Source of the DNA: Nonomuraea sp. NEAU-A123
GTDB lineage: Bacteria; Actinomycetota; Actinomycetes; Streptosporangiales; Streptosporangiaceae
Assembly: GCF_018603905.1 (NCBI RefSeq)
Contig: NZ_JAHFZZ010000002.1
Coordinates: 62,001-126,000, forward strand
Length of the DNA: 64,000 nt
Direction: 5' to 3'
A model generated the notes under the pieces. The model worked only from the letters and a program-made list of their open reading frames with translations. It searched no databases and was not told the origin of the DNA. The stretch's first letter is position 1; each line of letters begins with the position of its first letter. Position numbers and translations under genes: made by a program. This document shows, one piece after another, positions 8,400 to 16,476 of this stretch.

Positions 8400-9044
8400 G
8401 TGGGCCTTGCCGCCGGCGCGCTGGGCGCCCCCACCGGCGTCGCCTTCGCTAACCCCGCACTCGGACTTTCGCTTGGAGTTCTGGAGGCGGTTGTCATGAT
8501 GACCATCGTGTTGGCGGCACTGCTGGGCAGCGAGACCATCAGCGAACGCGCGTTTCGTCTACTGCGCTGGCTGGCCAACCGTCCAGAACCTCCCGCCCCT
8601 GGCCATGGCGCTCCCACCGCACCAGCCAAACCCTTCATAGGCGAGCGCGCTCACGGAAGATCGCAAGCTCTGGTCAACACGCAGCACTTGACAGAGAACG
8701 GCAAGCTCTCGCCGATCCATCGGCGCGGCAGCCGCAGGCAGCCTACTTGCCTGACGTGCCTGACAGACCTCCAAGCGGCTGACCAGCCGGTTCGCTTGAC
8801 AACCCAAGATAACGATCGCTCGCTCTGCGGGGACCATTTGATCACCGCCGACCAGCCACCCGAGTCGCTCGAACAATGGGCGCGATGGTGGCTACACGTC
8901 GTCCGGCGCGCGATAGCAGCCGACTACCTCACACACCACGGACGACCCGGCCCAACCGGCGATGGCCAGACCCGCCTTGTTCACACCTCCTGCCATCGCG
9001 GCTACCTCGCCCGACTACGCAGGAGCCCAGCACAGCACACCTGA
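8400..9044 (+). CDS. Chimeric ORF: small membrane peptide fused to maturase tail
   Basis: A 214-codon frame starting at GTG 8400 with GGAG 4 nt upstream. Residues 1 to about 75 form a plausible small membrane protein (hydrophobic stretch around VVMMTIVLAALLG, then ERAFRLLRWLANRPEPPAPG). The middle has no recognisable content and covers the island's right-end repeats. From about residue 140 the frame is the C-terminus of the group II intron maturase. I think the chimera arose when the island inserted in frame, so only the first part may be a real gene, and expression is uncertain. Confidence 0.35.
   Translation: MGLAAGALGAPTGVAFANPALGLSLGVLEAVVMMTIVLAALLGSETISERAFRLLRWLANRPEPPAPGHGAPTAPAKPFIGERAHGRSQALVNTQHLTENGKLSPIHRRGSRRQPTCLTCLTDLQAADQPVRLTTQDNDRSLCGDHLITADQPPESLEQWARWWLHVVRRAIAADYLTHHGRPGPTGDGQTRLVHTSCHRGYLARLRRSPAQHT
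8748..8812. repeat. Right-end inverted repeats of the cargo island
   Basis: CTTGCCTGACGTGCCTGAC (8748-8766) is the inverted partner (17 of 19) of 4679-4697, and GCTTGACAACCCAAGATAA (8794-8812) is the inverted partner (17 of 19) of 4725-4743. Together they define the island's right border just before the maturase sequence resumes. Confidence 0.55.
8817..9044 (+). pseudogene. ltrA: Group II maturase C-terminal (HNH-like) remnant
   Basis: RSLCGDHLITADQPPES, EQWARWWLHVVRRAIA and TRLVHTSCHRGYLARL match the end of actinobacterial intron-encoded proteins, where paired cysteines and a final CH motif form the HNH-type zinc site. It starts where the RT at 3128-4720 should continue, and it is followed after 20 bases by intron domain V. 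It is therefore read as the detached 3' end of the same gene. Confidence 0.65.
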
Positions 9045-9065
9045 ACCGCCCATCGCGGCTTGCTT

Positions 9066-9136
9066 GAGCCGTGTGCCGCGACGAGTGGCACGCACGGTTC
9101 TGAGGGGGCCCCGGTGCAGCAATGCACCGGGGCTAC
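9066..9136 (+). ncRNA. Group II intron domains V and VI
   Basis: GAGCCGTGTGCC and GGCACGCACGGTTC (9066-9100) pair to form the catalytic domain V helix with its conserved GAGCCGT..ACGGTTC ends. Domain VI follows as an 11-bp perfect stem (9108-9118 with 9123-9133, GCAA loop). The intron should end a few bases later, at about 9136 (CTAC). Confidence 0.85.
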
Positions 9137-9137
9137 C

Positions 9138-9348
9138 CGGCGAGAAGACCCCCGATTCATTCTGCTCATGTACGGTGTGGCCGCCTTCACCGCGGGCCGG
9201 AGCCTCACGCGTGGCCGGAAGGCCTGGTGGGCGGCGGTGCCGATCGCGGCGGGCACCGCGCCGGTGCTGGCGGTGCTGGCCGTGAGCGGGACGATTTCCC
9301 TGGAGCCGATCGTGGTGATCCCGATCGCGGGGATCCTGCTGGGTGGCT
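9138..9348 (+). pseudogene. FetB/UPF0014-like permease, first fragment
   Basis: A frame directly after the intron end encodes hydrophobic sequence (FILLMYGVAAFTAGR, PIAAGTAPVLAVLAVSG, VVIPIAGILLGG) that fits the middle of a UPF0014 (FetB-type) ABC permease. It is cut at 9348 by the Tn3 transposon; the continuation lies at 17616. The protein's true N-terminus is not present upstream of the intron, so the gene was already incomplete or was disrupted by the intron as well. Confidence 0.7.
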
Positions 9349-9398
9349 GGGGTCCCGGTAGCAATGGAGCGGAATCCAACGAACCCGCCTCTTACCTG
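9349..9398. repeat. Left terminal inverted repeat of the Tn3 transposon
   Basis: 50 bp, the exact reverse complement of 17561-17610; identity ends at 9398. The direct flank is TGGCT. Confidence 0.97.
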
Positions 9399-9484
9399 GT
9401 GTTATTTGAGTTGAGGGAACGCCTGACGATCTCTGCCGCTACGGTTCGTACTGGTTTCGGCGCGTTTGTGGAGGTTGGTGGGCG

Positions 9485-12400
9485 TTGGCGGTTCAGTTCT
9501 TCTCCGACGAGCAGATGGAGCGGCTTCGGTCGTATCCGGACATCGGCAGGGAGGAGTTGATTAGGTTCTTCACGTTGACACGGAAGGATCTGGGGTTCGT
9601 CGACAACTTAAGCCGGGGCGGGGGCCGGGGTTCGGCGGCGCGCTTGGGGTTGGCGGTGCAGCTGTGCACCTTGCCGTGGCTGGGGTTCGTACCGGACGAC
9701 ATCCGGTCGGTGCCGCAGGCGGCGGTCCAGCGGCTGGCGAACCAGCTGGCGGTGTTTCGGGGAGCCCTGGAGCAGTACGGGCGGCGGGCGCAGACCCGTA
9801 GCGATCATTTGAAGCTGGTGCTGAAGTACCTGGGCTGGAAACCGGTTCCGACCAGGGGCGAGACGTTGAAGGAGCTGGAGCAGTTCCTGCTGGACCGGGC
9901 GATGGAACATGACACGCCGTCGCTGCTGTTCCACCAGGCGGCCGAGTATCTGATCAGCTCGAAGGTGGTCCGGCCCGGTGTGGTCGTGTTGATGAAGATG
10001 GTCGGGTCGGCGCGTAACGCGGCGGGGGCGTTGACGTCGGAGAAAGTCGATCATCTGTTGACCGGGCCGATGCGGGCGGATTTAGACCGGCTGCTGGTGC
10101 ACGATCCGGAGATCGGAACGACCCGGCTGGCGTGGCTGACGACGCCCGCGGTGGAGGCGACGCCGACGTCGATCAAGTTAGCGATCGACAGGCTGATGTA
10201 CCTGCGCGCGATGGACGCGCATCTGCTGGATCTGTCGATGCTGCCGCGGGAGCGGCGCCGGTTCCTGGCCACGTTGGGCCGGCGCTCGACGGTGCAGGGG
10301 CTGGAGCGGCGCGGGGAGCGCCGCTATCCGATCCTGCTGGCGCTGGTCGCCCAGTCCGCGGTCGACCAGCTGGACGAGGTCATCGCGTTGTTCGACCAGG
10401 CGGTGTCGGCGCGCGAGTCCCACGCCAAGGCCAAGACTGACGCCGCCCTGGCGGAACGGGCCAAGAAGGGCGAGGCCCGGCAGTTGCTGATGGATGTGAT
10501 CCTGCCGGTACTCATCGATCCCGCCATCGCCGACGAGCAGGTCGGCGGGATGCTGCGGGAGCGGATCGGGATGAACAAGCTCCGGGAGGTCGCAGCGGTG
10601 AGCTGGAAGCCGCTGCCCCGGGACCACGGCCGTCTGGCGGCGCTGGAGGCATCCCACACCTACCTGCGGAAGTTCACCCCCAGGGTGCTGGAGGCGATCG
10701 ACTTCCAGGGCGGGCCCGGCACCGCGGACCTGATGGACGCGGTCGCCATCCTCAAAGACTTGAATCGGACCGGCGGCCGGAAGGTTCCCGCCGAGGCGCC
10801 GACGTCGTTCGTCCCGGCTCGGTACACCGACTACCTGGCCAAGGCCCGCAAGAGCAGAGACGACACCGCGTTCCGGCACTACTGGGAGATCTGCACCATC
10901 CTGGCGTTGCGCGACGGCCTGCGGTCGGGGGATGTGTTCGTGCCAGGCTCGCGCCGCTACGCCGACCCCGGCACCTACCTGTTCACCCCCGAGCAGTGGG
11001 AGGCCAAACGGGCAGAGTTCTGCCACCTGGTCCGCAAACCCGCCGACGCGGCCGAGGCGATCGAGCAGGTCAAGGACGAACTCCACCAAGCCCTGGAGGA
11101 TCTGGAGGAGACCCTCGCAAGCAGCGCGCCAGGTGACGTCGGCGCGGTCCGCTTGGACGAGGCGGGACGGCTGGTGATCCCGCCGCTGTCGGCCGAGGAC
11201 ATCCCGGCCGAGGCCAAGGAGCTGCGGGACGAGCTGTCGAGCATGCTGCCGTTCGTGCCGATCGCCTCGCTGCTGATCGAGCTGGATGCCCGCACCCACT
11301 TCCTGGACTGCTTCACCCACGCTGGTGGCCGCAAGTCGAAGCTGTCAGTGGAGCAGAAGCGCAACATTCTGGCCGTCCTGATCGCCGGGGCCACCAACCT
11401 GGGGCTGACCCGCATGTCGGAGGCATGCGGGGTGTCCTACGACACGCTCGCCTGGACGCAGGAGTGGTATGTGCGGGAGGAGACACTTCGCGAGGCGAAC
11501 ACCATTCTGGTCAACCACCACTACTCACTGGAGCTGGCCAAGAAGTTCGGTGGCGGCACCATGTCGTCCTCGGACGGGCAGCGGTTCCCCGTCCGAGGCA
11601 AGTCGCTGACCGCCCGGGACATGACCATCCACGGTGGCCGGGTCCTGTCGACCTACACCCACGTGTCCGACCAGTGGTCGACGTACGGGACGAAGCAGAT
11701 CGTGCCGACCACCCGCGAAGGCCACTACACCCTGGACGAGCTGCTGGGCAATGAGACCGATCTGCCGATCCACGAGCACGCGACCGATACTCATGGCGCC
11801 ACGCTGGTCAACTTCGGGTTGTTCGACCTGGTCGGTAAGATCCTCACCCCCCGGATGCGCGATCTGGGCAGGATCACCATGCTCCGAGTCGACACTCCGG
11901 CAGCGACGAACGCGCTTTACCCGCACGCCGGGCCGCTGCTGGCCGACCGGTGGAACGAGGACCTGATCCACGAGTGTTACTCCGACCTGCTGCGAATGGG
12001 CGGATCATTGAAGTTCGGGGAGGCGACCGCCTCCCTCATCGTCGGGAAGTGGTCGGCCGCCTCCCGGCAGAACACCTTGGCAGCTGCGTTGAAGGAATGG
12101 GGGCGGATGCAGCGCACCGTCCACGCCGCCCGCTACCTGTCCGACCCCGTCTACCGGCGCAAGATCTCCCGGCAACTCAACAAAGGCGAGTCCCTGCATG
12201 CCCTGCGCCGCGATCTGCACTACGCCCAGCAGGGCACGATCGTCCGCGCCCAGCTGCAGGACCAGACCGAGCAAGCATGGTGCCTCACAATCTTGACGAA
12301 CGCGGTAATCACGTGGACGACCGAGTATTACGGCATGGCGATCAAGGAACTGCGTGGCCAGGGCCGCGAAGTTCCCGACGAACTGCTGTCGTTCATCGCC

Positions 12401-12544
12401 CCCGGCCACCGTGAGAACATCAACTTCTTCGGGTTCATCACCGTCGACATCGAAGCCGAGCTCGCCAAGCTCATCGAAGGGTGGCGGCCCCTGCGCCCGA
12501 CCAGAGTCCACGACGCGGGCCTGCCCTTTCTGCTCAACCCGTGA
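9485..12544 (+). CDS. tnpA: Tn3-family transposase, full length
   Basis: A 1019-aa TnpA, the usual length for the family. The N-terminal DUF4158-type DNA-binding region (FFSDEQMERLRSYPDIGREE) is followed by the DDE catalytic domain: MSSSDGQRFPVRG carries the first Asp, HATDTHGATLVNFGLFDL the second, and the GEATASLIVGKWSAASRQN region leads to the Glu. It starts with TTG at 9485 behind GGAGG. It acts on the 50-bp ends of this element to form cointegrates, which the resolvase at 16477 resolves. Confidence 0.96.
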   Translation: MAVQFFSDEQMERLRSYPDIGREELIRFFTLTRKDLGFVDNLSRGGGRGSAARLGLAVQLCTLPWLGFVPDDIRSVPQAAVQRLANQLAVFRGALEQYGRRAQTRSDHLKLVLKYLGWKPVPTRGETLKELEQFLLDRAMEHDTPSLLFHQAAEYLISSKVVRPGVVVLMKMVGSARNAAGALTSEKVDHLLTGPMRADLDRLLVHDPEIGTTRLAWLTTPAVEATPTSIKLAIDRLMYLRAMDAHLLDLSMLPRERRRFLATLGRRSTVQGLERRGERRYPILLALVAQSAVDQLDEVIALFDQAVSARESHAKAKTDAALAERAKKGEARQLLMDVILPVLIDPAIADEQVGGMLRERIGMNKLREVAAVSWKPLPRDHGRLAALEASHTYLRKFTPRVLEAIDFQGGPGTADLMDAVAILKDLNRTGGRKVPAEAPTSFVPARYTDYLAKARKSRDDTAFRHYWEICTILALRDGLRSGDVFVPGSRRYADPGTYLFTPEQWEAKRAEFCHLVRKPADAAEAIEQVKDELHQALEDLEETLASSAPGDVGAVRLDEAGRLVIPPLSAEDIPAEAKELRDELSSMLPFVPIASLLIELDARTHFLDCFTHAGGRKSKLSVEQKRNILAVLIAGATNLGLTRMSEACGVSYDTLAWTQEWYVREETLREANTILVNHHYSLELAKKFGGGTMSSSDGQRFPVRGKSLTARDMTIHGGRVLSTYTHVSDQWSTYGTKQIVPTTREGHYTLDELLGNETDLPIHEHATDTHGATLVNFGLFDLVGKILTPRMRDLGRITMLRVDTPAATNALYPHAGPLLADRWNEDLIHECYSDLLRMGGSLKFGEATASLIVGKWSAASRQNTLAAALKEWGRMQRTVHAARYLSDPVYRRKISRQLNKGESLHALRRDLHYAQQGTIVRAQLQDQTEQAWCLTILTNAVITWTTEYYGMAIKELRGQGREVPDELLSFIAPGHRENINFFGFITVDIEAELAKLIEGWRPLRPTRVHDAGLPFLLNP

Positions 12545-12685
12545 CCCCGCTGCTTAGCGAACGATCCGATCAGGCTGTCACCCCGCCCGAACCACGTCCC
12601 CGCTGGCCGACCTCGATGGCGTGCTGAGGCCATGGCCACAGTGGCCAGTTCTCACGCGACCTCGGCGCCGTAGGACGCTGAAATC

Positions 12686-12711
12686 CCCATCCGCGCTCCC
12701 GCGCGGGTGGG
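12686..12711 (-). terminator. Hairpin terminator after the response regulator
   Basis: CCCATCCGCGC and GCGCGGGTGGG form an 11-bp stem (one G-T pair) with a 4-nt loop, directly past the stop codon of the minus-strand regulator gene. Confidence 0.6.
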
Positions 12712-12716
12712 AATGG

Positions 12717-13361
12717 TCAGGCCTGCAGGTAGTGCAGGACGGCGAGTACCCGGCGGTGGTCGTTGTCCGACGGAGACAGGCCGAGCTTGGTGAAGATCTG
12801 CGTCACGTGCTTCTCCACCGAGCCGTACGACAGGAACAGCGCGGCGGCGATGGAGTTGTTGGAACGCCCCTCCGCCATCATGGCCAGCACCTCGCGTTCC
12901 CTCGGGGTGAGCGTGCCCAGGGTCTCCGCGCGCCGGCTGGCGCCCATGATCTGGGTGACGACCTCGGGGTCGAGGACGGTCTGCCCGGCTGCGATCTGGT
13001 CGAGTGCGGCCAGGAAGTCCTTGACGTCGGCGACGCGCTCCTTCAGGAGGTAGCCCACGCCTTGCGCGCCGCTGGCGAGCAACTGGGTCGCGTATCGGGT
13101 CTCGATGTACTGGGAGAACACCAGCACGCCCACCTCTGGGTGATCACGGCGGATCTGGATCGCGGCTCGCAGGCCCTCGTCGGTGTGGGAAGGCGGCATG
13201 CGTACGTCGACCACGGCGATGTCGGGACGGTGTTTCGCCACGGCGGCCAGGAGCGCGTCGCCATCTCCCACGGCGGCCACCACCTCGTGGTCGCGGGAGG
13301 TGAGCAGCATGCTCAGGCCCTCCCGGAGCATCACGGCGTCCTCGGCGATCACGATGCGCAT
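12717..13361 (-). CDS. NarL/LuxR-type response regulator
   Basis: A 214-aa regulator. The receiver domain has the acidic pair EDAV near residue 7, the phosphoacceptor Asp in AVVDVRMPP (about 52) and the conserved Lys in YLLKERV. The C-terminal LuxR HTH is LTPREREVLAMMAEG with SVEKHVTQIFTKL. It starts 12 nt after the kinase stop, so the two form one operon inside the Tn3 transposon. It probably regulates the divergent secreted peptidase gene; that is inferred from placement. Confidence 0.95.
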   Translation of the reverse strand: MRIVIAEDAVMLREGLSMLLTSRDHEVVAAVGDGDALLAAVAKHRPDIAVVDVRMPPSHTDEGLRAAIQIRRDHPEVGVLVFSQYIETRYATQLLASGAQGVGYLLKERVADVKDFLAALDQIAAGQTVLDPEVVTQIMGASRRAETLGTLTPREREVLAMMAEGRSNNSIAAALFLSYGSVEKHVTQIFTKLGLSPSDNDHRRVLAVLHYLQA

Positions 13362-13373
13362 GCACTGCTCCGT

Positions 13374-14603
13374 TCAGATGTGCAGGGGGAGTTCGACTGT
13401 GATCACCGTAGGTCCTCCGGCCGGGCTGTGAATGTCGATCATGCCGTCCAACGTTTGGATCCGGGCGGCCAGGCCGCGTAATCCGGATCCGGTGCCGATC
13501 GCCGCGCCGCCGGTGCCGTCGTCGCGCACCCGCAGAATCAGCCGTTCATCACGTACCCGTACCTCGATGGCGGTGTGCCTGGCGCCGCTGTGCTTGACCA
13601 CGTTGGCGAGCAGTTCCGTCGTGCAGAAGTAGGCGATGGCCTCGATGGCCGGAGCCGGTCGCTCGGGCAGGTCGGCTTCGAACTGGGCGGGGATCGGGCT
13701 GCGTGCGGTGAGCGTGGCCAGGGCGACCTCCAGCCCTTGGTCGAGTGCCGGCGGGTGGATGCCGCGGATCAGGTCACGCAGCTCGGCCACCGTCTCCTTG
13801 GCGCTGCGGTGCGCGCTGTCGACGAGGACGCGGGCGCGCTGGAGCCGTTCGGGCTGGTCGGCCTGCTCGAGCTCTTCCTGGGCCATGCCCAGGCTCATGG
13901 CCAGCGTCACCAGCCGTGCCGCCGTCCCGTCGTGCAGGTCCCGCTCGATCTGGCGGAGCCTGGCGATCGCGTCCTCTGCGGCCAGCGCCCGTGCCTGCTC
14001 CAGCCGGCGGATCCGGGTGTCGCCCGGCGCGGGCCCGAGCAGCGTACGGGCGAGCATGCGCTCGGGGGCCAGGGCGAGGTGGACGCCCCACGGGGCGAGG
14101 AGTAGCAGCGCCAGTCCGGCGGCGCTCACCAGCGCCGCAACCGGCCAGCCGGGGGGAGACAGGTGCGCCAGGGCGGAGAACTGCCTCCACAGGGGGCAGC
14201 CGAGGAGGAGCAGGCCGCCTCCCCACAACAGGGCGGTGGCCGCGCAGGCGACCACGGCCGCCGGCAGACGGAGCAGGCTATGGATGACGGCGCGCCATCC
14301 CGTCACGTCACCGAGCACCGCGCCGAGCCGGTTCAGCAGGCCCGGCCCAGCACGGAACGGGGCGGGATCGGGCACCCGCACCCCGGCCCACGCTCGTGCC
14401 AGCCGTCGATTGGCCGTGCCGAGCCCTCTGGCCGCCATCACGCTCAGGGCCAGCATCGGCACTCCGACGAGATTCGCCGTCAGGATGACGCTCAGCAGCA
14501 CGAGAACGAGATGGACCAGGCCGGCTCCCACCATGAACGGCAACATCAGCGCGTAAGCGAGCTCACGCTGCGACCGCTCCCGCACCGGAGTAGTGATCAG
14601 CAC
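13374..14603 (-). CDS. NarL-family sensor histidine kinase
   Basis: About 409 aa. Several hydrophobic segments in the first half (LMLPFMVGAGLVHLVLVLLS, VVACAATALLWGGGLLLLG, VAALVSAAGLALLLLAPWGV) make a membrane sensor. The HisKA_3 motif RDLHDGTAARLVTLAMSLG carries the phosphorylated His, and an HATPase_c domain follows (ELLANVVKHSGA, DDGTGG, GSGLRGLAARIQTL). GTG at 14603 behind AGAGGTGG is chosen; an open frame extends much further upstream, but it would run antisense through the peptidase gene and lacks a plausible protein. Confidence 0.9.
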   Translation of the reverse strand: MLITTPVRERSQRELAYALMLPFMVGAGLVHLVLVLLSVILTANLVGVPMLALSVMAARGLGTANRRLARAWAGVRVPDPAPFRAGPGLLNRLGAVLGDVTGWRAVIHSLLRLPAAVVACAATALLWGGGLLLLGCPLWRQFSALAHLSPPGWPVAALVSAAGLALLLLAPWGVHLALAPERMLARTLLGPAPGDTRIRRLEQARALAAEDAIARLRQIERDLHDGTAARLVTLAMSLGMAQEELEQADQPERLQRARVLVDSAHRSAKETVAELRDLIRGIHPPALDQGLEVALATLTARSPIPAQFEADLPERPAPAIEAIAYFCTTELLANVVKHSGARHTAIEVRVRDERLILRVRDDGTGGAAIGTGSGLRGLAARIQTLDGMIDIHSPAGGPTVITVELPLHI

Positions 14604-14778
14604 ACGCCACCTCTCTGCTTGCCTGTCCACGCTCCTCCTCGCCAGACGCCGCACGCCGTCCAGCCTGACGGACACGCTCGCGCAAGAACAGCCGGACAGC
14701 CCGTGGGGGATATCCCGAAACCAACACGGAGGACGTCCCGGTGGTGGCCATCCGGTCGGTGTCACCAGAGTGATCACC

Positions 14779-16248
14779 ATGACGACAACCAAGCAGCGGC
14801 GCAGGCGCGGCAGGACCAGAGGGCTGGTCATCGGTGTAACGGTGGCGGCGCTGGCGGGAATGACCCCGGAGGCCTCCGCCGCTCGAGATGCGCAGCCGAC
14901 CTGGCGGGACTGCGCCGGCCAGGGCATACCGGCGGGCATGCAGTGTGCTGCGATCGAGGTGCCCGTGGACTGGGCCAAGCCGGACGGGCCGAAGGTCAAA
15001 CTGGACCTGGCCCGGCTGCCCGCCACCGAGCCTGCGCGCCGGATCGGCAGCGCGCTGGGGGTTCCCGGCGGTCCCGGGGCCAACGGGATCGACGACCTGA
15101 AGGGCGCCGCGAGCGACCTCACCGAACTGCGGCGCAGGTTCGACCTCGTCGCCTACAAGCCGCGCACCACCGTGTGGCGCGATCAGATGCCCCCATCCTG
15201 CATGCAGCCCGGGACGTCACTGTTCGAGCCACAGGGCCAGAAGCAGTACAAGGCATTGGCCGCGGCGATGACCAAGGCCCTCAAAGCCTGCCAGAACGCG
15301 GACAAGACCGGCCTGTTCGCCCACATGGACTCCCTGTCGGTGGCCAGAGACATGGACGCGATTCGCGAGGCTCTGAGCGAGGAACGGCTGAGCTTCATGG
15401 CCAACTCCTACGGAGGGGTGCCCGCCGCCGCCTACGCCCGGCTGTTCCCGCAGCGCATCCGGGCCATGTACCTCGACGGGACGATCAACCAGGTCGACGG
15501 CTGGCCCGACCAGACGCTGCGGACCTTGCCCGTCCTGGAACGGGTTTTCACCAGATTCACCACCTGGTGTGCGGACACTCCCGCCTGCGCGTTGCACGGA
15601 CAGGACGCCGGGGCGGTCTGGCGAAAGCTCATTCGAGACGCCGATCGCAGGCCGATCCCGGTCACGTCGTCCAAGTTCGGCAAGGGCAAGCTGACCGGAT
15701 GGCATCTGAGGAGCTTCGGTTTCATCGGCGACCCCGGACCGAACAACGCGCGGTGGCTGGCCTTCGCCGAGGCGGTCGACAAGGCCCGACGCGGGGACGG
15801 ATCCGGTTTCGCCGACTTCGCCCTCGGCAACGCGCAGATCTGGGCCGCGCCCGGAGCGCTGGCGATGACCTGCGCGGATGACCGTGGCTACAGCAGCTAC
15901 GCGCAGCTGCAGAAGTTCCGCCGTCAGGCGCAGAAGATCTCGCCGAACTTTGGAGGAGCCTCATTCGACGCGCTCGGATGCACCGGTTGGCCGCTGCAGG
16001 TCGCCAACCCGTCCCGACCACTTAAGACTCGCGGCCTGCCGCCGTTCCTGGGTGCCGGCAGCACGTGGGGCGACTACGCGTGGACCGAGAGCTTCACCGG
16101 GATGATCCCGGGATCGGTGACCGTCGCCTATGACGGGCCCGGCCACGTCTTGTACCTGTCGGGCAAGAAGTGCCCGATCCGATACGCGACCACGTACCTG
16201 ACCGATCTGAGGCTGCCCAAGCCGGGTACCACCTGCCCTGCCGAATGA
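14779..16248 (+). CDS. Secreted S33-type alpha/beta hydrolase (tripeptidyl aminopeptidase-like)
   Basis: About 489 aa. A basic N-terminus (TTKQRRRRGRTRG) and a hydrophobic stretch ending ASA suggest export, possibly by Tat. The mature part resembles Streptomyces secreted tripeptidyl aminopeptidases: VPGGPGANG oxyanion loop, ANSYGGVPAAAYARLFPQRI nucleophile elbow, a TCADDRG region for the acid and YDGPGH for the His. It would trim peptides outside the cell. It is transposon cargo, divergent from the kinase gene with about 175 bp between starts. The ribosome site is weak, so the start is approximate. Confidence 0.85.
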   Translation: MTTTKQRRRRGRTRGLVIGVTVAALAGMTPEASAARDAQPTWRDCAGQGIPAGMQCAAIEVPVDWAKPDGPKVKLDLARLPATEPARRIGSALGVPGGPGANGIDDLKGAASDLTELRRRFDLVAYKPRTTVWRDQMPPSCMQPGTSLFEPQGQKQYKALAAAMTKALKACQNADKTGLFAHMDSLSVARDMDAIREALSEERLSFMANSYGGVPAAAYARLFPQRIRAMYLDGTINQVDGWPDQTLRTLPVLERVFTRFTTWCADTPACALHGQDAGAVWRKLIRDADRRPIPVTSSKFGKGKLTGWHLRSFGFIGDPGPNNARWLAFAEAVDKARRGDGSGFADFALGNAQIWAAPGALAMTCADDRGYSSYAQLQKFRRQAQKISPNFGGASFDALGCTGWPLQVANPSRPLKTRGLPPFLGAGSTWGDYAWTESFTGMIPGSVTVAYDGPGHVLYLSGKKCPIRYATTYLTDLRLPKPGTTCPAE

Positions 16249-16332
16249 CAGCCATATCGATTGGAATCGGCTGCCCGATCAGCACCACCGCGAGACCATG
16301 AGGAGCGCAGGTTGATCGGGTGACGCAAACAG

Positions 16333-16466
16333 CTCTCACAAACGAGCGATTCTGATAGAAGATCATCAATGCGTCTCAGGGGATGGCCGGAGGCCTCGAA
16401 TCCTTCTCACAACTGGTTCTCACTCAAGTTCCCGAGCGAGACGGTTCTGAGAAATGTTTGTGAGAG
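16333..16466. promoter_or_regulatory. Candidate res (resolution) site of the Tn3 transposon
   Basis: Upstream of the resolvase, CTCTCACAAAC (16333-16343) and its exact complement GTTTGTGAGAG (16456-16466) flank internal copies TTCTCACAAC (16403) and GGTTCTGAGA (16443). Multiple paired resolvase-binding half-sites upstream of the gene are expected for a res site. Confidence 0.55.
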
Positions 16467-16476
16467 GATTCGGGGC

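Larger units (their letters stand above)
4657..8812. mobile_element. Cargo island inserted in the group II intron, no transposase seen
   Basis: The interval between the two halves of the intron-encoded protein. Its left side holds TTATCTGGGGT at 4657-4667 and again at 4725-4735, and the right side ends with the inverted counterpart ACCCAAGATAA (8802-8812). Repeats of GTCAGGCACGT type lie inside both ends. It carries an AraC fragment, a hydrolase, an MFS pump and an HxlR regulator, but no recognisable transposase or integrase. Exact ends and the target duplication could not be settled, so the boundaries are approximate. Confidence 0.45.
2552..9136 (+). mobile_element. Group II intron, interrupted by a 4.1-kb insertion
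   Basis: The 5' end is proposed at the GTGCG at 2552, the usual bacterial group II start. A structured 570-base leader and the reverse transcriptase ORF follow (3128). The ORF loses its normal C-terminus near 4657. A matching maturase tail with the CGDH motif resumes at about 8817, and a canonical domain V and domain VI end the intron near 9136. The pieces are collinear and on the same strand, so I infer one intron split by later insertion of the 4657-8812 island. The 5' boundary is a guess from the consensus; the 3' end is much firmer. Confidence 0.6.

Noticed and set aside
14604..15122. Extended N-terminus of the transposon-borne histidine kinase
   Set aside because: These codons lie antisense to the secreted peptidase and give disordered, low-quality sequence; GTG 14603 has a ribosome site.
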